Of a stretch of DNA of 10,099 bases, positions 1 through 6,020 are shown in pieces. The notes beneath the pieces were generated by a model. The model worked only from the letters and a program-made list of their open reading frames with translations. It did not search any database and was not told the origin of the DNA. The DNA is taken from positions 1-10,099 of the forward strand of contig JABZHD010000029.1 of NCBI GenBank assembly GCA_015259045.1, given 5' to 3'. The translations under genes and the position numbers were made by a program. The first letter of the stretch is position 1, and every line of letters begins with the position of its first letter. This stretch comes from Atopobium sp. Lineage in GTDB: Bacteria > Actinomycetota > Coriobacteriia > Coriobacteriales > Atopobiaceae.

Positions 1-146
1 ACGCTATGCTGCGTTATGCCGGCACTGCGTACGTTATGGACAACGCTCGCTACGCGCTCAAAACGATTGCTACAAGGGTCATCGCCCCTAACACCGAGCA
101 GGGCGTCCAGAAAGAAATGCGTCGAATTCTGGAAGAGTTGGCGTAA
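1..146 (+). CDS. HAD-IIB (Cof-type) hydrolase, C-terminal fragment
   Basis: This is an open reading frame entering from the left edge and ending at TAA 144-146; about 47 residues are visible. The residues resemble the end of Cof-type HAD phosphatases: a methionine-leucine and AG pair (MLRYAGTAYVMDNA) that in this family follows the GDxxND metal-binding motif, then 'LKTIATRVIAPNTEQGV', which matches the usual 'K..A..V...N.e.GV' stretch before the final helix. The catalytic aspartates and the GDxxND motif lie outside the window, so activity cannot be judged. Family members dephosphorylate small phosphorylated metabolites such as sugar phosphates or flavin and pyridoxal phosphates; the substrate here is unknown. 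No clear terminator is seen between it and the tRNA gene that follows. Confidence 0.72.
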   Translation, partial: AMLRYAGTAYVMDNARYALKTIATRVIAPNTEQGVQKEMRRILEELA

Positions 147-234
147 AGATTGTGCAAAGCTCGTGCAATGAAACCGGTGAATTCATAATTGCTGTTTAAG
201 AATTGTGGAAGCTGTGATAAACTTCTACAGTCAC

Positions 235-310
235 GGGCGATTGGCGCAGCGGCTAGCGCAGGTGCTTTACACGCACAAGGCCGGGAGTTCAAATCTCTCA
301 TCGCCCACCA
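235..310 (+). tRNA. tRNA-Val (anticodon UAC)
   Basis: The sequence folds as a 76-nt cloverleaf. The acceptor arms GGGCGAT (235-241) and ATCGCCC (300-306) pair fully. The D-arm is GCGC/GCGC. The anticodon stem is GTGC/GCAC around the loop TTTACAC, giving anticodon TAC (valine, GUA and related codons). The T-arm is GGGAG-TTCAAAT-CTCTC with one G-U pair. The top anticodon-stem pair (27-43) is a G-A mismatch. The 3' CCA is encoded (308-310) after discriminator A307. A poor promoter may lie just upstream (TTTAAG 195-200 and TAAACT 218-223, 17 bp apart). The gene is followed by its own terminator and then by rph, whose product trims tRNA 3' ends. Confidence 0.93.
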
Positions 311-320
311 TGGAACCTCA

Positions 321-348
321 CGCGGCGCCCTCGGGTGTCGCGTTTTTT
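321..348 (+). terminator. Rho-independent terminator after tRNA-Val, just upstream of rph
   Basis: CGCGGCGCC (321-329) pairs with GGTGTCGCG (334-342) through 9 bp including two G-U pairs, closing a CTCG tetraloop, and six T residues follow (343-348). It starts 10 nt after the tRNA and ends 12 nt before the rph start codon. It therefore either ends the tRNA transcript or limits read-through into rph. Confidence 0.75.
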
Positions 349-360
349 CATAGGAGTGCA

Positions 361-1200
361 ATGAATAACCAGGAAGAAAGCGCGTTTTCTGGCGAGAAAC
401 CCGCACAGTCTGACGCCGTCACGCAGGCCGACGCCGCTGCGCAGGCAGGCGCCGCCACACAGTCCGGCGCAGCTACGGAGCCCGCGCGCTCGTTCGACCG
501 CGCGTGGGACCAGATGCGTCCCGTCACTCTCGAGCGCAACGTTATGAAGAACGCCGACGGATCGTGCTTGGTTACGTTTGGCGACACACGCGTCCTGTGC
601 ACCGCTACCGTTGAGGAGGGCGTTCCCGCATGGCGACGCAGTTCTCGCGCGGGTTGGGTCACAGCAGAATACGCTATGCTACCTGCGTCAACCAACCGTC
701 GCACCAAGCGAGAGCGCGCCAACCGCAAAGGCCGCTCCATGGAGATTGAGCGCCTGATCGGTCGCTCGCTGCGCTCCGTTGTTGACCTCAACCGCCTGGG
801 CGAGTACACCATCACGCTGGACTGCGACGTGCTTCAGGCAGACGGCGGCACTAGAACCGCCAGCATCACGGGTGCTTGGGTGGCACTCCACGACGCCCTC
901 TACTCACTTGTCGAGAAGGACATTCTCCCCAGACTCCCTCTTACAGGTCAGGTAGCTGCGATTTCTATGGGCTATGTGAATGGTAAGCCGCTGCTGGACC
1001 TTGACTATCCCGAGGATTCTCACGCTGACATTGACATGAACCTTGTTGGAACAGAAACTGGACAGATAATTGAAGTACAAGGAACAGGCGAGGGCGGCCC
1101 GTTTGATCGAGAGCAACTCAACCAGCTGCTCGACCTTGGCCAAGCTGGCATCGCTCACCTTGTTGACCTGCAGAATCAAGTGACTGGATTTAGGGAGTAA
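361..1200 (+). CDS. rph: Ribonuclease PH with an Ala-rich N-terminal extension
   Basis: Phosphate-dependent 3'-to-5' exoribonuclease that trims the 3' tails of tRNA precursors, releasing nucleoside diphosphates; the known family forms a hexamer in the cytoplasm. The protein is 279 residues. The conserved body starts near residue 53 (RPVTLERN) and holds the family blocks [16 protein letters not shown], the R-rich stretch around [40 protein letters not shown] (the phosphate-site region) and [13 protein letters not shown] near the end. Typical members are about 240 residues; the extra ~45 here are low-complexity and include four hexapeptide repeats (residues 18-41). The start at 361 was chosen for AGGAG at 352-356; an open frame extends back to 205 but runs through the tRNA and is rejected. 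rdgB starts 2 nt after the stop, so the two are probably cotranscribed. Codons before about 850 look GC-richer than later ones. An internal start at Met52 would remove the extension, but I see no comparable ribosome site. Confidence 0.95.
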   Translation: MNNQEESAFSGEKPAQSDAVTQADAAAQAGAATQSGAATEPARSFDRAWDQMRPVTLERNVMKNADGSCLVTFGDTRVLCTATVEEGVPAWRRSSRAGWVTAEYAMLPASTNRRTKRERANRKGRSMEIERLIGRSLRSVVDLNRLGEYTITLDCDVLQADGGTRTASITGAWVALHDALYSLVEKDILPRLPLTGQVAAISMGYVNGKPLLDLDYPEDSHADIDMNLVGTETGQIIEVQGTGEGGPFDREQLNQLLDLGQAGIAHLVDLQNQVTGFRE

Positions 1201-1202
1201 CC

Positions 1203-1853
1203 ATGAGTCAAAACAGTGAATATCAGGGTTCTAACGCTGTGACCTTTGATCCAAATACAACCGTGGTAGTTGCAACAGGCAACGCTCACAAACTTGTTGA
1301 GATTGAGGCTATCCTCTCTAAGGTAATGCCTGGTATGAGCTTTGTAGCGCTTGGCCAACTGGGCGATTTTCCTGATCCAGAGGAGAACGGTCAGACGTTC
1401 CGCGATAACGCTCTGATTAAGGCAATGGCTGCGCTTGACGAGGTAGATTGCGTAGCAGCTATTGCAGACGACTCCGGCATTTGCGTTGACGCTCTGGACG
1501 GAGCTCCTGGAATCTATTCTGCTCGTTATGCTGGCGAGCATGGCAATGATGCTGCAAACAATCAGAAGCTCTTGGCTGAGCTTGCCAACGTTGCTGATGA
1601 GGACCGCACTGCTCGCTTCCACTCCACCGTTGCTCTGGTCTACAGAGACGGATCTGTGCTGGTAGGAGAGGGTGATTGCGAGGGTGTTATTGGCCACGAG
1701 CCAAAGGGTCATAACGGCTTTGGTTACGATCCACTCTTCTGGCCAGAGGATGCTCCAGGTAAGACCATGGCAGAGCTTGAGCCTGACGAGAAGAACGCTA
1801 TCTCTCACCGTTTCCACGCTCTGCAAAACCTTTCCAAGCAGATTCAGGGATAG
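1203..1853 (+). CDS. rdgB: Non-canonical purine NTP pyrophosphatase (RdgB/HAM1 family)
   Basis: Hydrolyses ITP, dITP and XTP to the monophosphate and pyrophosphate, keeping deaminated purines out of DNA and RNA. The 216-residue protein carries the family signature in order: VVVATGNAHKL (21-31, nucleotide-binding SHR/TGN start), FRDNALIKA (66-74), AIADDSGICVDAL (86-98, with the catalytic aspartate at about Asp90), GAPGIYSARYAG, GFGYDPLFW, and ISHRFHAL near the C-terminus. About 20 extra residues precede the conserved body; length is otherwise normal. An AGGGAG ribosome site overlaps the end of rph (1192-1197), supporting the start at 1203. The rph-rdgB pairing is common in bacteria, joining RNA end processing and nucleotide-pool cleaning in one transcript. 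The transcript probably ends at the hairpin 1983-2030. Confidence 0.96.
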   Translation: MSQNSEYQGSNAVTFDPNTTVVVATGNAHKLVEIEAILSKVMPGMSFVALGQLGDFPDPEENGQTFRDNALIKAMAALDEVDCVAAIADDSGICVDALDGAPGIYSARYAGEHGNDAANNQKLLAELANVADEDRTARFHSTVALVYRDGSVLVGEGDCEGVIGHEPKGHNGFGYDPLFWPEDAPGKTMAELEPDEKNAISHRFHALQNLSKQIQG

Positions 1854-1858
1854 ACGGC

Positions 1859-1976
1859 GTAGGCTTCGCGTTAGATTCGCGTCAGGCCCATGTCAGATTC
1901 TGGACAGATAACTGCCATCGCGTCAGCTTTGCGTCAGAATCGCGACAGATTAGCGACAGAAACACGCCATATAACA
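1859..1976 (+). repeat. Tandem array of an 11-bp unit (array 1)
   Basis: Ten to eleven degenerate copies with consensus near GTCAGATTCGC. Units begin at 1859, 1870, 1881, 1892, 1903, then a short 8-bp unit at 1914, then 1922, 1933, 1944, 1955 and 1966, so the phase is exactly 11 bp on both sides of one 3-bp deletion. Examples: GTTAGATTCGC, GTCAGATTCTG, GTCAGAATCGC, GACAGATTAGC. It starts 5 nt after the rdgB stop and ends 6 nt before the terminator hairpin, so it should be transcribed as 3' untranslated RNA. A period of 11 is not a multiple of 3, which argues against protein coding. Function unknown. Confidence 0.85.
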
Positions 1977-1982
1977 GGTCAA

Positions 1983-2030
1983 AACCGGTCAGCGAGATAT
2001 TTGTTCTTCTCGCCGACCGGTTACTTTTTT
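1983..2030 (+). terminator. Terminator of the rph-rdgB transcript
   Basis: Long hairpin: AACCGGTC (1983-1990) pairs with GACCGGTT (2015-2022), then one A-C mismatch, then GCGAGA (1992-1997) with TCTCGC (2008-2013), leaving a 10-nt loop. Six T residues follow at 2025-2030. Placed between rdgB and nagB. Confidence 0.88.
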
Positions 2031-2085
2031 GCTTGCTTCAAATGTTAAACTAAATGTAACTGTGACTTCTGTCTTGGAGGAAAGC

Positions 2086-2820
2086 ATGAGGATTGTTCGC
2101 ACCCGCGATTACGAGGACATGAGCAGAAAAGCTGCAAATGTCATTTCTGCACAAATTATTTTGAAGCCAAATTGCGTTCTTGGCCTTGCAACTGGTTCAA
2201 CGCCAATTGGCACCTATGCTCAACTCGCTGATTGGTGCAAGAGGGGAGACCTGGACTTTTCGCAGGTTTCTACGTATAACCTTGACGAGTACCGCGGTCT
2301 TTCTCACGACGATCCTCAGAGCTATCACTATTTCATGCGCAAAAACCTCTTTGACCTGGTAAATATTAATCTTGAGAACACTCATGTGCCCGACGGCTCT
2401 AATCCTGACGTCGAGGCAGCTTGCGCCGAGTACGATAGGCTTGTTGCTAAGGCTGGCTATCCTGACCTGCAGCTTCTTGGTATTGGTCACAACGGTCACA
2501 TTGGCTTCAACGAGCCCGACGACCATTTCTCCAAGGGTACGCACTGCGTTGACCTCACTGAGAGCACCATTCAGGCAAACAGTCGCCTGTTTGAGCGCAT
2601 GGAGGACGTCCCTCGTCAGGCTTACACCATGGGCACGCAGACCATCATGTTCGCGCGCAGCATTCTGATTGTCGCTAGCGGTGAGGACAAGGCTAAGGCT
2701 GTTTACGACATGTGCTTCGGCAACGTTTCGCCTCAGTGCCCAGCCTCTATCCTGCAGCTTCATACTAACTGCACCGTTATTGCTGACGAGGCCGCCCTCT
2801 CGCTCTGCCCAGCTGAGTAA
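2086..2820 (+). CDS. nagB: Glucosamine-6-phosphate deaminase
   Basis: Converts glucosamine 6-phosphate to fructose 6-phosphate and ammonia, feeding amino sugars into glycolysis. The protein is 244 residues, close to the short (Bacillus-type) NagB rather than the 266-residue E. coli form, which carries the GlcNAc-6-P allosteric region. Visible motifs: GLATGSTPIGTY (33-44, phosphate loop), YNLDEYRGL (64-72, with the expected catalytic Asp67), GIGHNGHIGFNEP (132-144, with His138 and Glu143 of the active-site dyad), and MGTQTIMFARSILIVASGEDKA before the C-terminal helix. The start at 2086 is set by GGAGG at 2076-2080; an in-frame TTG at 2029 lies inside the preceding terminator's T-run and is rejected. 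The gene is flanked by terminators on both sides and is therefore probably transcribed alone, from a promoter in 2031-2075 that I cannot place with confidence. nagA is not in the window. Confidence 0.97.
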   Translation: MRIVRTRDYEDMSRKAANVISAQIILKPNCVLGLATGSTPIGTYAQLADWCKRGDLDFSQVSTYNLDEYRGLSHDDPQSYHYFMRKNLFDLVNINLENTHVPDGSNPDVEAACAEYDRLVAKAGYPDLQLLGIGHNGHIGFNEPDDHFSKGTHCVDLTESTIQANSRLFERMEDVPRQAYTMGTQTIMFARSILIVASGEDKAKAVYDMCFGNVSPQCPASILQLHTNCTVIADEAALSLCPAE

Positions 2821-2868
2821 GGTCAAATCGGTTCAAAAAGTTTCAGAACAGCATCTGCCGAGAAAAAC

Positions 2869-2900
2869 AAAACTCCCATTCACGAGAATGGGAGTTTTTT
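2869..2900. terminator. Bidirectional terminator between nagB and the convergent membrane-protein gene
   Basis: Perfect 13-bp stem AAAACTCCCATTC (2869-2881) with GAATGGGAGTTTT (2886-2898), loop ACGA, T-run 2895-2900 on the plus strand. Read on the minus strand it is also followed by a T-rich tail (TTTTGTTTTTC), so it can end transcripts from both convergent genes. Confidence 0.92.
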
Positions 2901-2982
2901 CTTACAGTTTATGATGCGTAAGCGTTGTACGTGCACGTTTAGTGACGCTTCGCAAGCGCGCATTTATTGGGGTCCAAAAATA

Positions 2983-3717
2983 TTAATAGTCCTTGTAGTA
3001 ACTGCTGATAGCCAAAAGAACCTGGTAGTTAAGGCCAAGCACATAGTCTCCCTGATCGGTATGAACCGTGCGAAGCGTAAACTCAAGATTGTCACCAACC
3101 GTGATTTTATCGCCATCTTTTTTGCCAGTACGAGACATATCGCCAGTTGTAAGTGGGAAAATTCTTCCAGCTGGATTGACCGAAGTAACAAAGAATATAA
3201 AAGGCTCGACGGCGTTTTCACCAGGGTTGATGTGCAGTTGTTTGAAAATCTGACTGTTTGTTGACACATAGACTACTTCGTTTCTGTCAAACTCCTTCTT
3301 CAGCTCTGGAAGAGTCGCTGCTACCCAAGGTAGATCATGGTGAACAAAGGGATTGTCGCTCGCGAGCGACTGCGAAATAGGCGAGCCGTACTGATAGACG
3401 TAAACGATCTTGTTGTAGAGCTCGTTGACATCGTTGACAGTCGTCTGAGCTGGTGCGGCCTGATTAGCCTGAACAAGCTCGATGAGGTTCATGGAGTTGA
3501 GCTGGTCCGATGAGGCGCCTTTGGACTGTGCTTCTGAAACGGTCAATCCACCAAATGCAAATGACCCCACGCCAAATACCAGGCAAAGTGCGGACAACGC
3601 AACAAGAACTTTAGATGATTTCTTTTTGGAAAGAAATGCAATAACGACAGCAAGAGCAACAAAAATAAGCACGATATACCAGGTCTTACTAATGGCATAT
3701 CCCAGAGTCTCAGTCAT
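2983..3717 (-). CDS. Unrecognised membrane-anchored protein with an external C-terminal domain
   Basis: I do not recognise a family. The protein is 244 residues. Two hydrophobic helices are visible at about 12-29 (WYIVLIFVALAVVIAFL) and 36-57 (KVLVALSALCLVFGVGSFAF), joined by a lysine-rich turn (KKKSSK). By the positive-inside rule the turn is cytoplasmic, so the ~185-residue remainder should lie outside the cell. That part is polar, has no cysteine, and has a Gln/Ala/Thr-rich linker (about 85-95) followed by a mixed, probably beta-rich region (FIFFVTSVNPAGRIFP, LEFTLRTVHTDQGDYVLGL). No lipobox, LPXTG or catalytic motif is seen. The start at 3717 has a strong GAGGAGG ribosome site, and a promoter with a palindrome lies just upstream. 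It is the only leftward gene in the window. The substrate or partner is unknown. Confidence 0.85.
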   Translation of the reverse strand: MTETLGYAISKTWYIVLIFVALAVVIAFLSKKKSSKVLVALSALCLVFGVGSFAFGGLTVSEAQSKGASSDQLNSMNLIELVQANQAAPAQTTVNDVNELYNKIVYVYQYGSPISQSLASDNPFVHHDLPWVAATLPELKKEFDRNEVVYVSTNSQIFKQLHINPGENAVEPFIFFVTSVNPAGRIFPLTTGDMSRTGKKDGDKITVGDNLEFTLRTVHTDQGDYVLGLNYQVLLAISSYYKDY

Positions 3718-3731
3718 TGGGCCTCCTCGTG

Positions 3732-3748
3732 TAGTAAGTTAGTTACTA
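3732..3748. promoter_or_regulatory. 17-bp palindrome, candidate operator of the membrane-protein gene
   Basis: TAGTAA (3732-3737) and TTACTA (3743-3748) are exact reverse complements around a 5-bp centre GTTAG. It lies immediately downstream of the -10 box of the leftward promoter, where a bound repressor would block initiation. The form (two AT-rich half-sites, 11 bp centre to centre) suits a dimeric winged-helix regulator such as MarR or GntR, but no specific regulator can be named. Confidence 0.5.
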
Positions 3749-3776
3749 ATTTTATCAGAGGACCCCTATTTGTCAT
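3749..3776 (-). promoter_or_regulatory. Promoter of the leftward membrane-protein gene
   Basis: On the minus strand: -35 ATGACA (3776-3771), 16-bp spacer, and -10 TAAAAT (3754-3749) preceded by TG one base upstream (extended -10, TGaTAAAAT). Transcription would start near 3742, about 25 nt before the ATG at 3717. Confidence 0.65.
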
Positions 3777-3791
3777 AAATTTGTTGGGGTT

Positions 3792-3941
3792 CTGACGCGA
3801 TGCCGCCGCAAACCTGACGCGAATCCGTTGCGAGTCTGACGCGATGTCGCCGCAGGTCTGACGTGGATCTGACGCCAGTCCCATGCCAGCCCGATGCGAT
3901 CTTCTCGCAAACCTGATGCGAACCTGACCGATCGACTGATG
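3792..3941 (-). repeat. Tandem array of an 11-bp unit (array 2), inverse orientation to array 1
   Basis: Thirteen contiguous 11-bp units on the plus strand from 3792 to 3934, plus a partial one offset by 1 bp at 3936. CTGAC or CTGAT occurs at 3792, 3814, 3836, 3858, 3869, 3913 and 3924, all exact multiples of 11 apart. In the first six units CTGACGCGAtg-like and CCGCCGCAAAC-like copies alternate, giving a 22-bp higher order. On the minus strand the unit reads ATTCGCGTCAG, which occurs letter for letter in array 1 (1875-1885). The array fills the gap between the leftward promoter and the veg promoter. It is listed on the minus strand because its orientation matches array 1 there. Confidence 0.87.
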
Positions 3942-3969
3942 TTGTTCCCGTGACATTTGTCGTAAAACC

Positions 3970-3998
3970 TTGAGATTTTATTTTCTACCTCGTATAGT
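3970..3998 (+). promoter_or_regulatory. Promoter of veg (-ispE)
   Basis: TTGAGA (3970-3975) and TATAGT (3993-3998) with the ideal 17-bp spacer, the best sigma-70-type promoter seen in the window. Transcription would begin near 4005, giving a leader of about 90 nt before veg. That leader contains a small hairpin, CGACAC (4046-4051) with GTGTCG (4058-4063), without a T-run. Confidence 0.75.
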
Positions 3999-4096
3999 GG
4001 AGTTTCGGAAATTCTGACTATTGTTTGTCGACCGGTACATATCTCCGACACATCAACGTGTCGCACCGCAAACGTACTGATTGACTTGGAGGATTG

Positions 4097-4387
4097 ATGG
4101 AAAACGAGATTCCACCAGTTAATCGTGTAGACGAGATTCACGAGAAGCTCAGTGCACTTCAGGGTCAAAAACTCAAGGTCAAGGCCAACATGGGTCGTTC
4201 TCGTATTGTTGAGCGCACAGGCACTCTGGTCATGGCCCATCCATCTCTTTTTATCGTTGAGGTTGGCGAGCGTCGCGGTCGCACCGCCCGCCAGTCCTAC
4301 CAGTATGTTGACGTTCTGACCGGCACCGTTGAGCTTTTTGACTACGAGACCGGCGAGCGTTTGTTTGATTTTGAGTTTGAAGAGTAG
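4097..4387 (+). CDS. veg: Veg protein (DUF1021 family)
   Basis: Small protein of 96 residues matching the Veg family in length and pattern: N-terminal helix (VDEIHEKLSALQGQKLKVKANMGRS, read as adjoining segments), then a basic, Sm-like beta region with RTGTLVMAHPSLFIVEV, and a C-terminal SYQYVDVLTGTVELFD. In Bacillus subtilis Veg is abundantly transcribed and has been reported to stimulate biofilm matrix genes; its molecular action is not settled, so no function is claimed here. The ATG at 4097 follows GGAGG (4088-4092) by 4 nt; a TTG at 4094 is in frame but too close to the ribosome site. ispE follows after 39 nt. The veg-ispE neighbourhood is also known from Firmicutes, which supports the call. 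Confidence 0.9.
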   Translation: MENEIPPVNRVDEIHEKLSALQGQKLKVKANMGRSRIVERTGTLVMAHPSLFIVEVGERRGRTARQSYQYVDVLTGTVELFDYETGERLFDFEFEE

Positions 4388-4426
4388 TTCAGAAGCGCAC
4401 GCATTACTTCGACTAGGCTCACACTC

Positions 4427-5350
4427 ATGGCTGCCTCTTCGTCCAAGTTTGGACGACAAACCATCAAAATTCCTTGCAAGGTCAATCTTCACCTGGGCAT
4501 TCACGCCCAGAAGGACCAGCGAGGATACCATAAAGTAGATTCGCTCATGGTCCCCGTTGCCTTGTACGACACAGTTGTTGTCGATGACGCACCGGAGCTT
4601 ACGGTTACGCATGAGCCGCAGCTCTGCGTGTTGCCCGAACGCACTACAACCTGGAAGGCCGCGGTTCTTCTCGCCAATAAGCTGGGCGTTTCCCCAGATG
4701 TTTCCATTGATGTTCAAGTGCATATTCCCGAGAAGGCCGGTCTGGGCGGATCGTCCGCCGACGCTGCCGCGACGCTCTATTTGCTTGCCCAGCGTTGGGG
4801 TGTTGACCCGCTAGACCCGCTGGTAGTTGAGGTAGCCAAGGCTGTGGGCGCAGACGTTGCGTTCTTCTTAGACCCACGGCCATCGCTTATGTTGGGCGCT
4901 GGGGATACGCTGGTAGAAACCTATGCGTCTACCGTTGACGCTCCGCTTGCTATTGTTTTACCAGCAGAAACAGGTGTCGTTACCAAGGAAGCTTACGACC
5001 AGTTTGACGCATCGCCAATTGCACCGGAATCTTACGAGAATCTGTCCGCACTTTTGCGCGCTGCTGGTCAGGATGCTGCTGCCAGCGATCACGATGCAAG
5101 TAAGCGATTCATCCAACAGGTAGAAAGCCTCCTCTTCAACAACCTTGCACCGGCAGCAAAATCGCTAAAACCACAGGTAGCCGAGGTAGAGGAGTGGCTA
5201 AAGGCGCAGCCTGGAGTTCTTGGCGCTCAGGTTTCCGGCTCAGGTAGCAGCTCTTTTGCACTTTGCGAATCACGCGATGCCGCAGAAGCAATTGCCGCCA
5301 CGGCTCAAGCAAAAGGTTGGCGAGGCTTCTCCACCACCTGCAAGTTGTAG
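4427..5350 (+). CDS. ispE: 4-diphosphocytidyl-2-C-methyl-D-erythritol kinase
   Basis: ATP-dependent phosphorylation of CDP-methylerythritol, the fourth step of the MEP route to isoprenoid precursors. The protein is 307 residues, normal for IspE. GHMP-kinase motifs appear in order: IPCKVNLHLGIH (15-26, with the substrate/catalytic Lys18), AGLGGSSADAA (104-114, ATP-binding glycine loop), GADVAFFLDP (141-150, with the catalytic Asp143), and VSGSGSSSFAL (269 onward, third motif). The N-terminus has a short Ser/Ala stretch before the conserved start. The ribosome site is weak (AGG at 4415-4417); no better in-frame start is evident. It probably shares the veg promoter. Presence of ispE indicates the MEP pathway rather than mevalonate. 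tRNA-Pro begins 60 nt downstream. Confidence 0.96.
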   Translation: MAASSSKFGRQTIKIPCKVNLHLGIHAQKDQRGYHKVDSLMVPVALYDTVVVDDAPELTVTHEPQLCVLPERTTTWKAAVLLANKLGVSPDVSIDVQVHIPEKAGLGGSSADAAATLYLLAQRWGVDPLDPLVVEVAKAVGADVAFFLDPRPSLMLGAGDTLVETYASTVDAPLAIVLPAETGVVTKEAYDQFDASPIAPESYENLSALLRAAGQDAAASDHDASKRFIQQVESLLFNNLAPAAKSLKPQVAEVEEWLKAQPGVLGAQVSGSGSSSFALCESRDAAEAIAATAQAKGWRGFSTTCKL

Positions 5351-5410
5351 TGGTAACATAGAGCGGCAAATGTTTGATGGATTTATCCCATCGGACGAGG
5401 CAAAACATAA

Positions 5411-5487
<77 letters not shown>

Positions 5488-5553
5488 TTTTTCCTGATAA
5501 TCAGTGAACTTCCACCGTTTTTACCGCGAAATAAGCGTTTTGGTACCCAAAGT

Positions 5554-5732
5554 GGTAAAAAATGCGTTTAGTTGGAATATACAAAAACGCATGTATTCTA
5601 TGCAGGTCATCTACCAGCGTAAACCTTCGGTCAAATTTGATTGAAACTTTTATGAGAAAACCCAACTGGGAAAACGTAAGTGCCAAAACGCCGAACTAGA
5701 AAATTAATTTCCAACTAAACGGATTTTTTACC
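5554..5732. repeat. 179-bp element bounded by 24-bp inverted repeats (MITE-like)
   Basis: The left arm 5554-5577 begins GGTAAAAAAT and ends GTTTAGTTGGAA. The right arm 5709-5732 is its reverse complement with a single mismatch (G at 5564 on the left against C in the complement of the right). The 131 bp between have no transposase or other recognisable gene. The 8-mer TACCCAAA occurs at 5544-5551 and again at 5729-5736, overlapping the right end, so it is not a clean target duplication. It could be a small non-autonomous element, a remnant of a larger one, or a pair of regulator sites. Confidence 0.55.
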
Positions 5733-6020
5733 CAAATCAGACACTACTTTCCGTCATATCAATTTCTTGATTAGTTTCATTGCATATTCAAGGCTGTTTA
5801 TACGCTTTTGGTTAGGTGGACACATAATCGCCCGGACCTTGTATCAACCGTTCCTTAAAAATCTACATGACAGCTCCATGAGCATACTTCTTCACTGTTT
5901 TGAGCTTCTTTTTTCTATCAAATGAACATTGTGAACGTTTAGGCCTACAAAAACATAAATAAATCGACACAAAATAAACACAAATGGATTACAATCAGAC
6001 GAAGTGCACTACGTTTAAGG

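Noticed and set aside
205..360. Upstream extension of the rph reading frame
   Set aside because: It passes through the tRNA-Val gene and its terminator; the ATG at 361 has a proper AGGAG site.
1176..1826. Minus-strand open frame of 216 codons opposite rdgB
   Set aside because: The plus strand encodes an unmistakable RdgB with all catalytic motifs; the antisense product matches nothing known to me.
2031..2075. Specific -35/-10 assignment for nagB
   Set aside because: Candidates such as TTGCTT with TGTAAC (16 bp apart) are too weak to list as a promoter.
1859..3941. CRISPR interpretation of the repeat arrays
   Set aside because: Units are 11 bp, directly contiguous and degenerate, with no spacers and no cas genes nearby.
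3773..4723. Long minus-strand open frame (316 codons) across array 2, veg and the start of ispE
   Set aside because: It lies antisense to veg and ispE, which have clear family matches and a good promoter. Its repeated FASGL-like segments come from the 11-bp array read every 33 bp.
5501..5686. 61-codon minus-strand open frame in the gene-free region
   Set aside because: It crosses the left inverted-repeat arm, has no recognisable domain, and starts inside the element without a clear ribosome site.
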